A stretch of 40,556 bases of DNA from an uncultured Desulfovibrio sp. (GTDB lineage Bacteria; Desulfobacterota; Desulfovibrionia; Desulfovibrionales; Desulfovibrionaceae), in NCBI RefSeq assembly GCF_949282365.1, contig NZ_CASDOY010000018.1, forward strand, positions 1 through 40,556, written 5' to 3'. Under the pieces are notes generated by a model. It was given only the letters and a program-made list of their open reading frames with translations. It was not told the origin of the DNA and did not search any database. Position numbers and translations under genes: made by a program. How positions within the stretch are numbered: position 1 is the first letter of the stretch; each line of letters starts with the position of its first letter. This document shows positions 29,761 through 39,272 of this stretch, in pieces.

Positions 29761-30123
29761 TCAGTCTTTTTCGGGGACGGTGTCCGTTTTTTCCGGTGCG
29801 GGACGGAAGGAGAGCACGCGGCAGCGGTGCGGCGCGGCTTCCTTGCCGCCGTCCTGCAGCAGGTCGAAATCAGGCGCCAGGGGACGGGGCTCCTGCCCGG
29901 GGGCCTCGTCGTGCGGCTGGGCCTGCTGCGCCCAGTAGTAATTGAACAGCTGGTTCTTGTAGCGCTTGGCCTGGATCATGGAAAAGACCAGGACGGCCTC
30001 TTCCCAGCGCTGGGTGGGCTCGAAACGGCTGGCGATGGTGGCGTACTTGCTCCACAGGGACATGAGCGAGGCCTCGTCGATGGCGTCCAGCTGGCGGGCA
30101 AGGCGGGTGAGCAGTTTCTCCAT
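29761..30123 (-). CDS. Small hypothetical protein
   Basis: I do not recognise the family. The protein is 120 residues, with no signal peptide or membrane segment. The first 75 residues look helical and alternate charged and hydrophobic residues (MEKLLTRLARQLDAIDEASL, RWEEAVLVFSMIQAKRYKNQ, FNYYWAQQ). The last 45 are Pro/Glu/Asp-rich and probably flexible. Reasons to believe it: GGAGG stands 6 nt before ATG 30123, and the composition is unlike the Arg/Pro-rich chance frames around it. Its position upstream of the LicC-LicA operon, 286 bp away, does not by itself suggest a shared role. Confidence 0.7.
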   Translation of the reverse strand: MEKLLTRLARQLDAIDEASLMSLWSKYATIASRFEPTQRWEEAVLVFSMIQAKRYKNQLFNYYWAQQAQPHDEAPGQEPRPLAPDFDLLQDGGKEAAPHRCRVLSFRPAPEKTDTVPEKD

Positions 30124-30587
30124 GGTTTCCTCCGGCAGAAAGACACGTGGCGCGCGCCGTCGTTATGGCCCATTTGCGGGCCTGCGTCAAATTTTGGCCC
30201 GTACCGGCCGACGCCGTGCCGGGCAAAGGCGGTATGCGGCGCGGGCCACCCTGCTTCGGAGCCCCCGGGCCGCGCCCCCGAAGGCCCGTCGCGCCGCCTG
30301 CGCGCATCCGTCGCGGCCCGTGGGAAGGTTGGGCGGCAGGCTGGTGGAGAGGTCCGTTTTGTGCTACATCATTGCCGCGCCGCGGAGCGCTTTTCACCTT
30401 TTGCTAGGGTCAGGACCCCTTTCCCCGCCGCGAAGCCGCTTTTCCCATGCAGCAGTGTCGCCGGCAACACCGGATGCGCGCAGGGCGGCCGTGCCGTCCC
30501 TTTCCGCTGCCCTGCTGCCTGACAAAGATCAGCTTCGCGCGGACAGCATGGGAGCGGGTCCTGAACCTAGGCATATCTGGAGGCATC
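30124..30587. other. Divergent spacer hypothetical protein-AICAR transformylase
   Basis: GC-rich, no gene recognised. Promoters for both neighbours should be here, but none stands out. Confidence 0.4.
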
Positions 30588-31868
<1,281 letters not shown>

Positions 31869-31877
31869 CCTGTTCCC

Positions 31878-31911
31878 GGGCACGGCGCCGGTCGGCGCCG
31901 TGCCCTTTTTT
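31878..31911 (+). terminator. Terminator of the AICAR transformylase gene
   Basis: A perfect 12-bp stem (31878-31889 with 31894-31905), loop GGTC, and T6 (31906-31911). An ATG overlaps its T-tract. Confidence 0.92.
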
Positions 31912-31948
31912 CATGCCCGCGGCCCCGCCGCCCCTCCGTCAGCCAAGG

Positions 31949-33460
31949 ATGCCCGCCGTGCCTGCCTGCTCCCCCTCTCCCGCCACCGGGGCCCCGTCCG
32001 CCCGTATCTGCATCTCCGCCCTCTCCGGGGGCGGCGGCAAGACCCTGCTCTCGCTGGGGCTGGCACGGGCCTTTTCCCGGCAGGGCCTGGCCGTGCAGCC
32101 CTTCAAGAAGGGCCCGGACTACATCGACGCGGCCTGGCTCTCGCTGGCGGCCGGGCGGCAGGCCAGCAATCTGGACCCCTATTTCCTCTCCCCCGCGCGC
32201 CTGCGCGCCCTGTTCGCCCATGTGATGGCGCGCGGCCGGGCCCGGCTGGCCCTGCTGGAAGGCAATCGCGGCCTGTTCGACGGCATGGACGTGCACGGTT
32301 CCTGCGCCACGGCCGAACTGGCCCGCAGCCTGGACTGCCCGGTGCTGCTCAGTCTGGACTGCACCAAGATGACCCGTACGGCGGCGGCCCTGGTGGCCGG
32401 GGTGCGCCAGTTCGACCCCGGGCTGCGGCTGGCCGGCGTGGTGCTCAATCAGGTGGCCTCGGCCCGGCACGAACAGATCCTGCGCGAGGCCATCGCCGCC
32501 TATACGGACGTGCCCGTGCTGGGGGCCCTGCCGCGCCTGCGCGAGAACCCCCTGCCCGAACGCCATATGGGCCTGGCCTCCCTCTGCGGCGACGACCTGT
32601 CCCCCCGGGCGCAGGAGATACTGGAGCGGCTGGCCGACGTGGTGCGCGAGCATGTGGATCTGGAACGGGTGCTGGCCATCGCCACGGATCTGCCCGCGCT
32701 GCCCGTGGAGGCGGATTTCTGGGACGAAGCCGCCTGGTCCGGCAGTGCCGGCGCCGCGGACGGGAGCGCCGCGCAGGCGGAGGCCCTGCCCGCGCCGCGC
32801 ATCGGCTATGTGCGCGACCGCGCCCTGTGGTTCTATTATGAGGAGAATCTGGAAGCCCTGCGCCGGGCCGGGGCCGAGCTGGTGCGCCTTTCCCTGCTGG
32901 ACGGTGCGCCCTGGCCGGAACTGGACGGCCTGTACCTGGGCGGTGGTTTTCCCGAAGACTGGGCGCAGGAGCTTTCCGCGTCGCCGCATCTGGCGCGCAT
33001 GGCGGCCCTGGCCGGGGCGGGCATGCCCGTCTATGCCGAGTGCGGCGGCTTCATGGTGCTGGCCGCGGCTCTGGAGCGCGACGGGAAGCGCTGGCCCATG
33101 AGCGGCATCTTTCCCGTGGAGACCCGCTTTTGTCGAAAACCGCAGGGCCTGGGCTATGTGCGGGCCGAGGTGGTGCTGCCCAATCCCTATTTCCCGCAGG
33201 GCTCTGTCCTGCGCGGCCATGAGTTCCACTATTCCCTCTGCCGCGAGCCCGCCGCGGGTGGCGACAGGATGGCCTATGCCCTGCGTCTGCACAAAGGCAC
33301 GGGCATGGGCCGGGATGCCGACGGCTGCGGCCGGGACGGCCTGCTGCGCGGGCGGGTCTGGGCCGCCTACTGCCATATCTTCGCCCCGGCGGTGCCCGCC
33401 TGGGCCCCGGATTTCGTGGCCCTGGCCCGGCGTTACCGGCAGGAACGGACAGGGGAGTGA
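31949..33460 (+). CDS. cbiA: Cobyrinate a,c-diamide synthase (CbiA/CobB)
   Basis: Amidates the a and c side chains of cobyrinate with glutamine and ATP in cobalamin synthesis. The protein is 503 residues from the chosen start. The P-loop SGGGGKT (26-32) and KKGPDYID mark the dethiobiotin-synthetase-like ATPase half. The glutaminase half has the nucleophile C365 in YAECGGFMV and H476 in YCHIFAP. ATG 31949 is preferred over the in-frame ATG 31913, which lies in the terminator's T-tract; neither has a strong ribosome-binding site. As the preceding terminator leaves only about 40 bp, its promoter is not obvious and read-through may be needed. A Ni-sirohydrochlorin amidase (CfbB) is a close relative, but the cobalamin role fits Desulfovibrio better. 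No cobalamin riboswitch fits in the short leader. Confidence 0.93.
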   Translation: MPAVPACSPSPATGAPSARICISALSGGGGKTLLSLGLARAFSRQGLAVQPFKKGPDYIDAAWLSLAAGRQASNLDPYFLSPARLRALFAHVMARGRARLALLEGNRGLFDGMDVHGSCATAELARSLDCPVLLSLDCTKMTRTAAALVAGVRQFDPGLRLAGVVLNQVASARHEQILREAIAAYTDVPVLGALPRLRENPLPERHMGLASLCGDDLSPRAQEILERLADVVREHVDLERVLAIATDLPALPVEADFWDEAAWSGSAGAADGSAAQAEALPAPRIGYVRDRALWFYYEENLEALRRAGAELVRLSLLDGAPWPELDGLYLGGGFPEDWAQELSASPHLARMAALAGAGMPVYAECGGFMVLAAALERDGKRWPMSGIFPVETRFCRKPQGLGYVRAEVVLPNPYFPQGSVLRGHEFHYSLCREPAAGGDRMAYALRLHKGTGMGRDADGCGRDGLLRGRVWAAYCHIFAPAVPAWAPDFVALARRYRQERTGE

Positions 33461-33481
33461 CGATGATCCTTATGAGGGGGC

Positions 33482-33550
33482 GAGGGAGACCGTTTTGAAA
33501 AACGGCTCTCCCTCTCTCCCTTGCCCCCTCTCCCTTCCCAAAACTTTTGT
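33482..33550. repeat. Hairpin element, copy C (inverted)
   Basis: Arms 33482-33496 and 33498-33514 pair with one bulge. Then come TCTCCCTTGCCCCC and, at 33536-33550, TTCCCAAAACTTTTG, the reverse complement of the AAAGTTTTTGG tail seen in copies A and B. It lies 21 nt after the cbiA stop, as copy B lies just after purA. Confidence 0.6.
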
Positions 33551-33663
33551 CAGGGGGCGTCGCGGGAGATGACGGCCCTGCTGCCGTACCTGCTGGCGGG
33601 CCCTCCTGATATTTTTGCCGGTCATGCCGGACAGCGCTGACGCATGCCCGTGTCCATGAGCGG

Positions 33664-33711
33664 AAAGATGCAGCGGCCCCGAAGCCTTGTCTTCGGGGCC
33701 GCTGCATCTTT
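33664..33711. repeat. Perfect 21-bp inverted repeat
   Basis: Arms 33664-33684 and 33691-33711 are exactly complementary, with the 6-nt loop CCTTGT. The outer ends are AAAGATGC and GCATCTTT. It may be a bidirectional terminator between the convergent cbiA and nitroreductase genes, although both stops are far away (204 and 577 bp). Confidence 0.7.
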
Positions 33712-34287
33712 GAGTCATGGGCTTTGGCCTGCTGGGCGTCTGACAGGCGCGGAACAGAACACCACCCGCCTTGCGGTGGTGTTGCCGGCTGTCGGGCAGG
33801 AGGGGAGGAAGGGGCCCTCTCGGCGCTGGCAGCAGCCGGATGGCGGCCCCTCCGGGACCGTGCCCGTCCGCGCGATGCGGGAAATCGCGGGCATCGGCAG
33901 GCAATGCCATAGCCTTCGCGTGTCACCGCTGCCGCCGTATCGGCCGCTCGCGCGGCGGTTCGCGGATGGCGGGCACACGTGTTTGCCCCGGAGGACGCTC
34001 CCCGCTGGCCGTCGCCATGCACAGGGCTCGTCCGCCCGCCGGCGACGGCACATCCGCAAGCCCTGCGGGCAATGCTTGGTGTGCGTGCCTTACGGGCAGC
34101 GGCAAGGACGCCAGGAGGCTTTCCCCCGGCCCTTTCCGCCCGCCTGTCAGGCACAGGACGCATCACGTTTTGTTTTGAGGGGGAAGGAAACCCCTTGCGT
34201 TGCCGTCGATGCCTGTGAGGCCTTACGGCCAACGGGCACGGCCCTGCGGGCCGCCTCAGAGACATGGCCCCGAAATGCGTCCTGCCC

Positions 34288-34869
34288 CTAAAAACGGTCC
34301 AGGATCAGCTTGTCCAGCGCCAGCTTGGGCACATAGTGCACCTGCTCGGCGTCGCGCCAGTAGCCCAGGGAGCCGCCTTCGGGCACATCGGCCACGCGGC
34401 GCACTTCCCTGGCCACGCCGAGGCCCAGCACCAGGGTGGGGCGCAGGTCTTCGGGCAGGCGGAGCAGCTCCGTCACGCCGGCATGGTCGAAGGACGCGAT
34501 CATGCAGCAGCCCCAGCCGCGGCTGGAGGCGGCCAGCTGGATGGTCTGGGCCGCGATGCCCGTATCCAGCCAGACCAGATCGCCGGCGCTTTTGGGCATG
34601 CTCATGACGATGAAGCCCGTGGGGCGCTCGCCGGGGAAGGGGCCGCCCCAGTCCTTGAGGGCCGCGGCCCATTTGGTCATGGCGAACAGGCGCTGGCAGG
34701 TCTCGCCCGGCCCCACCAGGCTGTAGCGCAGTTGCTGCGCGTTGCGGGCGCAGGGCGTGAGGCGGGCGCAGTCGATGAGCCATTCCAGATCGGCCATCTG
34801 CAGCGGCTGTCCTTCCTCGAAACGGCGGCAGGTCCGGGCCTGTTCCACCAGCGTTCTGAAGTCGCTCAT
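34288..34869 (-). CDS. Nitroreductase-family flavoprotein
   Basis: FMN-dependent NAD(P)H oxidoreductase fold, 193 residues. The N-terminal CRRFEEGQPL (about 14-23) is the phosphate-contacting arginine block. LTPCARNAQQLRY (about 37-49) is the usual SPSARNxQPW-like FMN-binding stretch, and AAQTIQLAASSRGWGCCMI is the helix plus glycine motif near the isoalloxazine. The C-terminal LVLGLGVA and DAEQVHYVPKLALDKLILDRF complete the fold. Substrate unknown. ATG 34869 has AGGAGAG 6 nt upstream. It stands alone between two long spacers. Confidence 0.88.
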   Translation of the reverse strand: MSDFRTLVEQARTCRRFEEGQPLQMADLEWLIDCARLTPCARNAQQLRYSLVGPGETCQRLFAMTKWAAALKDWGGPFPGERPTGFIVMSMPKSAGDLVWLDTGIAAQTIQLAASSRGWGCCMIASFDHAGVTELLRLPEDLRPTLVLGLGVAREVRRVADVPEGGSLGYWRDAEQVHYVPKLALDKLILDRF

Positions 34870-35549
34870 GGTTCTCTCCTGAAGGGCAGGCGTGCTGTCT
34901 GCCGGTAGCGGTTAGCGACGTCGTTCCGGTCCGCTCCGTGCCGCACGCCGTCGGACGCCGCCGCGTGGGGGAGGGGAAAACGTCTTCCCTTGCCATGACA
35001 ACACGGAAGCCCGGCCCTTTTCAAGGAAAGATTTTTGGGCGCCCGCTGTCCGGGAGGGGCTGCCCGTATTGCCGCGCCCGACAGGGACAGCGTTCTGGGC
35101 GCTCCGTGCCCGCACGGGGGGCATGGCCTTGACCGGAGCCTTCGGCATCTTCTGGGGCCGCTCCTTGCCCGCACGGGGGTGTCAGCGGGGCATTGGCGTC
35201 GCGGCGTCGCTGTCAACAGGCGCTCCGTGCCCCGCACGTCTTGTCCCCGCGACGGCCGGGCCGGACCGGACGACGCATAAAACGGCAGGACAGGCGCGTC
35301 ATGACGGCGTCTTGTCATCGGGCGTCGTTCGGTCGCCGTCCTGCCGGGGGCGAGGCCGGTGCGGGCGGCATATCATCGCCGGAGGCGCTTCCCCGCTGCC
35401 CTCCTTGGCAGGGCAGGGAAAACAGGGGGGCGGACAGGGGAGGCCGCCCCTGTCCGGGCCGTCCTGCCGTGAGGGCACGGGCCGGGACGGCAGAAAAAAA
35501 GAGGAGGACGTTCGTCCTCCTCCTGAAAAAACAGTTCCTGCTGCCGTGC
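34870..35549. other. Spacer nitroreductase-rex with ~60-bp periodic repeats
   Basis: No gene recognised. CTCCGTGCCCGCACGGGG-like units start at 35101, 35160 and 35222 (59 and 62 bp apart), the third shorter. A lone AAAGATTTTTGGGC at 35027-35040 resembles the tail of the dispersed hairpin element. The rex terminator is at 35494-35522. Confidence 0.45.
35494..35522 (-). terminator. Terminator of rex
   Basis: A perfect 9-bp stem (35501-35509 with 35514-35522). On the minus strand the loop is GAAC and the stem is followed by T7 (35500-35494). Confidence 0.9.
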
Positions 35550-36194
35550 CTAGCGATGCTGGGTGGTGTGGTCGAAAGCCAGCGCGTAGAGGTGGTGGAA
35601 AAAGTCCACATACTCCACATGCACATGGTCCGGGGTCTTGATGCGCGCCGGGGCGAAATTGAGGATGGAGGTGATGCCCGCGTCCATCAGATGCTGGGCC
35701 GCGCGCTGGGCGCGCTCGGGCGGCGTGGTGATGATGCCGATCTCGATGTTCTGTTCGGCCACCATGCCCTTGAGGTCCTTGGTGCAATGCACTTCCAGCC
35801 CGTGGACGATCTCGCCGATCTTGAAGGGGTCGCAGTCGAAGATGCCCACGATGTTGAAGCCGCGGGCGCGGAATTCGCCGTGGTTCAGGATGGCTTTGCC
35901 CAGGTTGCCGACGCCCACCAGAGCCATGCGCCATTCGCGATCCACCCCCAGGGAGGAGGTGATGGCCGCAATGAGGGAAGTGATATGATAACCCACGCCG
36001 CGGATGCCGAATTCGCCGAAGTAGGCCAGATCCTTGCGGACCTGGGAGCCGTTGACGCCGCAGGCTTCGGCCAGGGGATTGGAAGAGATGACTTCGACAC
36101 CGTCCCGCGCAAAATTTTCCAGCACCTGCACATAGGTGGCCAGGCGCTGGATGGTGGCGCGGGGGATATGTTTGCTTTTGGGTTCCGTGGGCAT
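35550..36194 (-). CDS. rex: Redox-sensing transcriptional repressor Rex
   Basis: DNA-binding repressor that reads the NADH/NAD ratio. NADH binding releases it from its operators, derepressing energy genes. The protein is 214 residues, the usual size. The N-terminal winged helix includes PRATIQRLATYVQVL and SQVRKDLAYFGEFGIRGVGY at 50-69. The Rossmann domain has GVGNLG at 94-99, followed by FDCDPFKIG, and TTPPERAQ is the cofactor loop. The C-terminal domain-swapped helix ends YVDFFHHLYALAF. ATG 36194 begins the family. The fourth atp gene atpE ends about 930 bp upstream on the same strand, and candidate Rex sites lie at both atp promoters. Confidence 0.96.
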   Translation of the reverse strand: MPTEPKSKHIPRATIQRLATYVQVLENFARDGVEVISSNPLAEACGVNGSQVRKDLAYFGEFGIRGVGYHITSLIAAITSSLGVDREWRMALVGVGNLGKAILNHGEFRARGFNIVGIFDCDPFKIGEIVHGLEVHCTKDLKGMVAEQNIEIGIITTPPERAQRAAQHLMDAGITSILNFAPARIKTPDHVHVEYVDFFHHLYALAFDHTTQHR

Positions 36195-36213
36195 GATCTG
36201 TTCCTGCTGCAGC

Positions 36214-36230
36214 TTGTGATGCTTTTGTGA
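36214..36230. promoter_or_regulatory. Possible Rex half-sites in the rex leader
   Basis: TTGTGA occurs at 36214-36219 and 36225-36230 as a direct repeat, between the rex promoter and start codon. Rex normally binds inverted half-sites, so autoregulation here is only a suggestion. Confidence 0.25.
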
Positions 36231-36244
36231 AAATTAGTCTTTTT

Positions 36245-36273
36245 TATGTAATTGAAAAAAAAAGAATCCGCAA
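36245..36273 (-). promoter_or_regulatory. Promoter of rex
   Basis: On the minus strand TTGCGG (36273-36268), 17-bp spacer with a T9 run, TACATA (36250-36245). Confidence 0.45.
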
Positions 36274-37069
36274 GCGTCGGAAATACAAAACCTATTCGTT
36301 GCGCTGATGGGACGCCGCCCCGATATGCCAATATATTCAGCCTGCTGGCCGGGCCAAGCGGGGCAGGAAGAAAACTGCGTATTTCAGAAAATATTTTACA
36401 AGTGTTCCGGGGAGCTGTGCGGGCGGACGCCCGGGCACGGCGGCAGGAGAGCATGGGCAAGATGACATGTTTTGTCATGATTCCGTGAAGGCTCGTACAA
36501 GGGCCGGCGCGCGGCGGGGCTCACGCCGGCGAAGCGTCATGGCCGGGGCGCGCCCCTTCCCTGTCGCTATGGCGATGGGTCTTGTGACGGGCCCGGCCCT
36601 GCGCCGTCATTGCGGCGGGCCGTCATGGCGGACGGGGCGTCGGGACTGTCGTTGCCGTGCTGGTTCACGGCCGAAGCGTGGTCCGGCCTTCCCGTTGTGA
36701 CGACGGACCGTCAGGCGAAGGCGCCGGCATGGGCGCCGTTGTACGGGAATGGCGGGAAGGTGCGCCGCTTTTGTCTTTTGCGTCGGGCGCTATGCCCCAA
36801 GGGCCCGCGTGGTCCTGCATCGTGACGGCGAGCGCCATGTCTGGAGGTGTGTCGCCCTTCTCGTCCTTCTCGTTGCGGCAGGTCGTCATAGACGTCAGGG
36901 ACGTCGGCATGCCGCTGCTACAGCGGCGGGGCGGCAGGGGGGCCTGTCACTGGATGAGAAGGCGGCGGCCAATCATCGTCACCGTGGCCGGTTTGCATGA
37001 CGGTGCATCGTCCCTGGCCTGCTGGCCGGACCGCCATGAAGGGGCGCGGTCCGGCCAGGTCTCGCAGGC

Positions 37070-37097
37070 AAAAAAAAGGGGGGACCGAAGTCCCCCC
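37070..37097 (-). terminator. Terminator of the atpZ-atpI-atpB-atpE operon
   Basis: A perfect 8-bp GC stem (37078-37085 with 37090-37097). On the minus strand the loop is TTCG and the stem is followed by T8 (37077-37070). Confidence 0.93.
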
Positions 37098-37122
37098 GTC
37101 GCAGCGTTACTGCCTGAACGAC

Positions 37123-37446
37123 CTACGCATAGGGGTTGGCGTACAGCAGGATGAAGCTGATGACCAGGGCGTAAATGGCCAGAGATTCGATGAAGGCGAA
37201 GGCCAGAATCATGGTACCGGTCACTTTGCCGCTGATGTCAGGGTTGCGGGCGATACCTTCGCAGGCGCCCTTGAGGCCCAGACCCATACCAACGCCGCAA
37301 CCGCAAGCGGCGATACCGATGCCCAGAGCAGCGGCGAGGCAGGTGAAACCGAGAGCGGCGGGATCGAGCTGGTTGGCAGCGAAAGCCATGGAAGCCATAC
37401 CCAGCAGGGCCACGGTGTTCAGGGCGATCATCAGAAGTTTGCGCAT
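37123..37446 (-). CDS. atpE: ATP synthase Fo subunit c
   Basis: Forms the rotating membrane ring that carries the coupling ion. The precursor is 107 residues. An N-terminal hydrophobic segment of about 23 residues ending SMAFA-A looks like a signal peptide, so the mature protein would be about 84 residues, typical for c. The hairpin has GFTCLAAALGIGIAACGCGVGMGLGL, the polar loop ARNPDISG, and the second helix with the ion-binding E87 in FIESLAIY. Na-type rings have Gln in the first helix (GVGQG); here it is M54 (GVGMG), which favours H+ coupling. ATG 37446 has GAAGGAG 6 nt upstream; the frame extends further left without similarity. Last gene of its operon. Confidence 0.95.
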   Translation of the reverse strand: MRKLLMIALNTVALLGMASMAFAANQLDPAALGFTCLAAALGIGIAACGCGVGMGLGLKGACEGIARNPDISGKVTGTMILAFAFIESLAIYALVISFILLYANPYA

Positions 37447-37534
37447 GTGACACTCCTTCAACAGTTTGTATAAGTTGGGTCGTTTCCGACCATTCCCCAC
37501 AGATTCGGGGCCGCCTCCAGGGGCGGCTGGCGGA

Positions 37535-38239
37535 TTAATGTTCCGGGGCCTCGATGGCGCTCTTGATGTAGAACATGGTCAGCATGAAGAACACGAAGGC
37601 CTGCATGGTCTTGCCCAAGAGGAACAGGGCGTAGATCGGGATGGTGCCCAGCAGGGGCGCCATGATGAAGAACAGGACCATGACGATTTCTTCACCGCGG
37701 ATGTTGCCGAAAAGTCGCAGGGACAGAGAAAGCGGACGCGCCAGGTGCGACACGATTTCCAGGGGGAACATCAGCGGGATGAGGGCCTTGGAAGGACCGG
37801 TGAAGTGATGCACATAATGGGCCTTCCAGCGGATGAGACCCATGGCGTTGTAGAACACGAAGACGAACAGGGCCATACAGACCGTGGTGTTCAGGTTGGC
37901 CGTGGGCGCGTCGAAACCGGGGATGAGCCCCATCAGGTTCATGCCGAAGATGTAGATGAAGATGCCGGCCAGCAGCGGCACGAAGCGGCGGCCGGCCTCG
38001 CCCATGGTATTGCAGATGAAGGTCTCGATGGTATCGATGAGGGCTTCAAAGAAATTCTGCAGGCCTCCGGGCACAAGCGTCAAACGGCGGCGCACAAGAT
38101 AGGCCACCACAAAGAGCACGGCCATGCAGATCCAGGAGTAGAAGACATGTTTGAATTCCACCACCTGTCCGCCGATCGTGATCTGGTCCATGTTGCAGAA
38201 CGTGGAGAGTAATACCGGATGCGGCAAACCACCAGCCAT
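37535..38239 (-). CDS. atpB: ATP synthase Fo subunit a
   Basis: Stator channel subunit beside the c-ring, 234 residues, with five or six membrane helices. The essential arginine is R175 in SLSLRLFGNIRGEE. Other landmarks are NLMGLIPGFDAPTANLNTT near 101-119 and the ending FFMLTMFYIKSAIEAPEH. ATG 38239 has GCAGGAGG about 10 nt upstream. It follows atpI by 40 bp and precedes atpE by 88 bp. The F1 and stalk genes are 27 kb away on the other strand. Confidence 0.96.
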   Translation of the reverse strand: MAGGLPHPVLLSTFCNMDQITIGGQVVEFKHVFYSWICMAVLFVVAYLVRRRLTLVPGGLQNFFEALIDTIETFICNTMGEAGRRFVPLLAGIFIYIFGMNLMGLIPGFDAPTANLNTTVCMALFVFVFYNAMGLIRWKAHYVHHFTGPSKALIPLMFPLEIVSHLARPLSLSLRLFGNIRGEEIVMVLFFIMAPLLGTIPIYALFLLGKTMQAFVFFMLTMFYIKSAIEAPEH

Positions 38240-38279
38240 GAGACATGCCTCCTGCTCGGTTAAGGTGAAAAATCCGGCG

Positions 38280-38708
38280 CTAGCGCTTGCCGGCCGCGCG
38301 GCTTGCCCACGCGTAGGTAATCAGCGCCACTGCCGTGGCGGCGGCCAGCCCTCCCAGCAGGGCCGTCAGCGGCGCCCTGCACACTGCAAGGGCCACATAG
38401 GTCACCACGGCCAGTACGACGAGCCTGCCTCCCCAGCGCAAAAGCACTACACGCAGGAATGCCGTACTGTATTCACCAAGGGGCTGCCGCAAGAAAAAAC
38501 GCGCCAATCCCCAAAAAGTCCAGGTTATCATCGCCGCGCCCACGCCGAACCACAACAGCCCGGGGATGTGCGCGTAACCGACCCCGCCCATCACGAGGCA
38601 GATGCCGGTCAGCAACATCAGGTTCCGCACCAGGGGCAGGATGACCGGATGACTTATACCCCGGCGCCAGAGCCAGTTGTCAATATCTTTGCACAGGAAA
38701 TCTAGCAT
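38280..38708 (-). CDS. atpI: AtpI-family ATP synthase assembly protein
   Basis: A 142-residue membrane protein with four hydrophobic helices (about 25-45, 50-72, 88-108, 112-132). AtpI proteins help assemble the c-ring and sit before atpB in many operons. Sequence similarity within the family is low, so the call rests on the helix pattern, size and position. Its start overlaps the end of the atpZ-like gene by 7 nt. The leading MLDFLCKDIDNWLWRRGI is an amphipathic segment before the first helix. Confidence 0.75.
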   Translation of the reverse strand: MLDFLCKDIDNWLWRRGISHPVILPLVRNLMLLTGICLVMGGVGYAHIPGLLWFGVGAAMITWTFWGLARFFLRQPLGEYSTAFLRVVLLRWGGRLVVLAVVTYVALAVCRAPLTALLGGLAAATAVALITYAWASRAAGKR

Positions 38709-39178
38709 TTTTCATCCGTGCGGTCCGGTCCGCCGGCCGTTTCGTCGCCCTGCCGTCCATCCTGGTCCGTGCCGTTGCGCAGGTGCGCCGCGGGGGCCTT
38801 GCCGGCATCCTTCCGGCTGATGGCGGCCGTTTCCGCCGCGCAGGCCGTGGCGATGCGGTCGGGGACGGCGGGCTTTGCCTTCTGCGTGCCGCCTGCCGGC
38901 ACAGCGGCCAGGGCCTCGGCACGGCGCCGCTCGTCTTCGCGGGCCATCTTGCGCAGCAGGGCCTGCGTATCCTCATAGACGTTCTTGAAACCGGCGATGA
39001 TACCGAGGACCAGGAACACCAGCTTCAACCAGGGACCCGTGCCCAGCCAGGAATCGAGTCCGTAGCCTATGGCGAAACCCACCAGCGGGCCGCTCACCAT
39101 ATGCATGCCGATGACGCCCGTGGTGGCAAGGGCTTCCATGCCCTTGCTCTGCTGCTTGAAAACATCCTTCAGTGACAC
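38702..39178 (-). CDS. atpZ: AtpZ/AtpI-like protein with a long C-terminal tail
   Basis: First gene of the Fo operon, 158 residues. The first 70 residues fit the AtpZ (ATPase gene 1) family: two membrane helices around ATTGVIGMHMVSGPLVGFAIGYGLD and GPWLKLVFLVLGIIAGF, then NVYEDTQALLRKM. The remaining 85 or so residues are hydrophilic, Ala/Arg/Asp/Glu-rich and low in complexity, and are longer than usual. GTG 39178 is chosen because AGGAG is placed 6 nt upstream and similarity starts there; an ATG 111 nt further left would add an unrelated extension. Confidence 0.8.
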   Translation of the reverse strand: MSLKDVFKQQSKGMEALATTGVIGMHMVSGPLVGFAIGYGLDSWLGTGPWLKLVFLVLGIIAGFKNVYEDTQALLRKMAREDERRRAEALAAVPAGGTQKAKPAVPDRIATACAAETAAISRKDAGKAPAAHLRNGTDQDGRQGDETAGGPDRTDEKC

Positions 39179-39254
39179 GTTTTCTCCTGCCTCCGGCTGT
39201 GATGACGGGCGGGTACGGGCCGCAAGATTTTTCCGGCCCCTTGAAGCCGTGTCA

Positions 39255-39272
39255 ATGTACAAATTATCACAA
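39255..39272. promoter_or_regulatory. Possible Rex operator overlapping the Fo operon -10
   Basis: On the minus strand TTGTGA-TAATTT-GTACAT: one half-site is perfect, the other matches at 3 of 6 positions. The spacer of the motif is the -10 hexamer itself, an effective place for a repressor. Confidence 0.35.

Larger units (their letters stand above)
33461..34287. other. Long convergent spacer cbiA-nitroreductase
   Basis: No gene recognised. It contains the hairpin element copy C (33482-33550), a perfect 21-bp inverted repeat (33664-33711) and a smaller hairpin (33758-33783, AACACCACC against GGTGGTGTT). Confidence 0.5.
36195..37069. other. Long spacer rex-atpE
   Basis: The first 110 bp hold the rex promoter and an AT-rich leader. 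Roughly 36420-37060 is GC-rich DNA with chance-like frames; I see no gene or RNA in it. Confidence 0.5.

Noticed and set aside
31906..31948. ATG 31913 as start of cbiA
   Set aside because: It lies directly on the T-tract of the preceding terminator, so the transcript would start too close; ATG 31949 is more plausible.
33644..34291. A 215-codon frame on + in the cbiA-nitroreductase spacer
   Set aside because: No ribosome-binding site, it runs through the perfect inverted repeat, and its Arg/Pro/Gly-rich translation has no domain.
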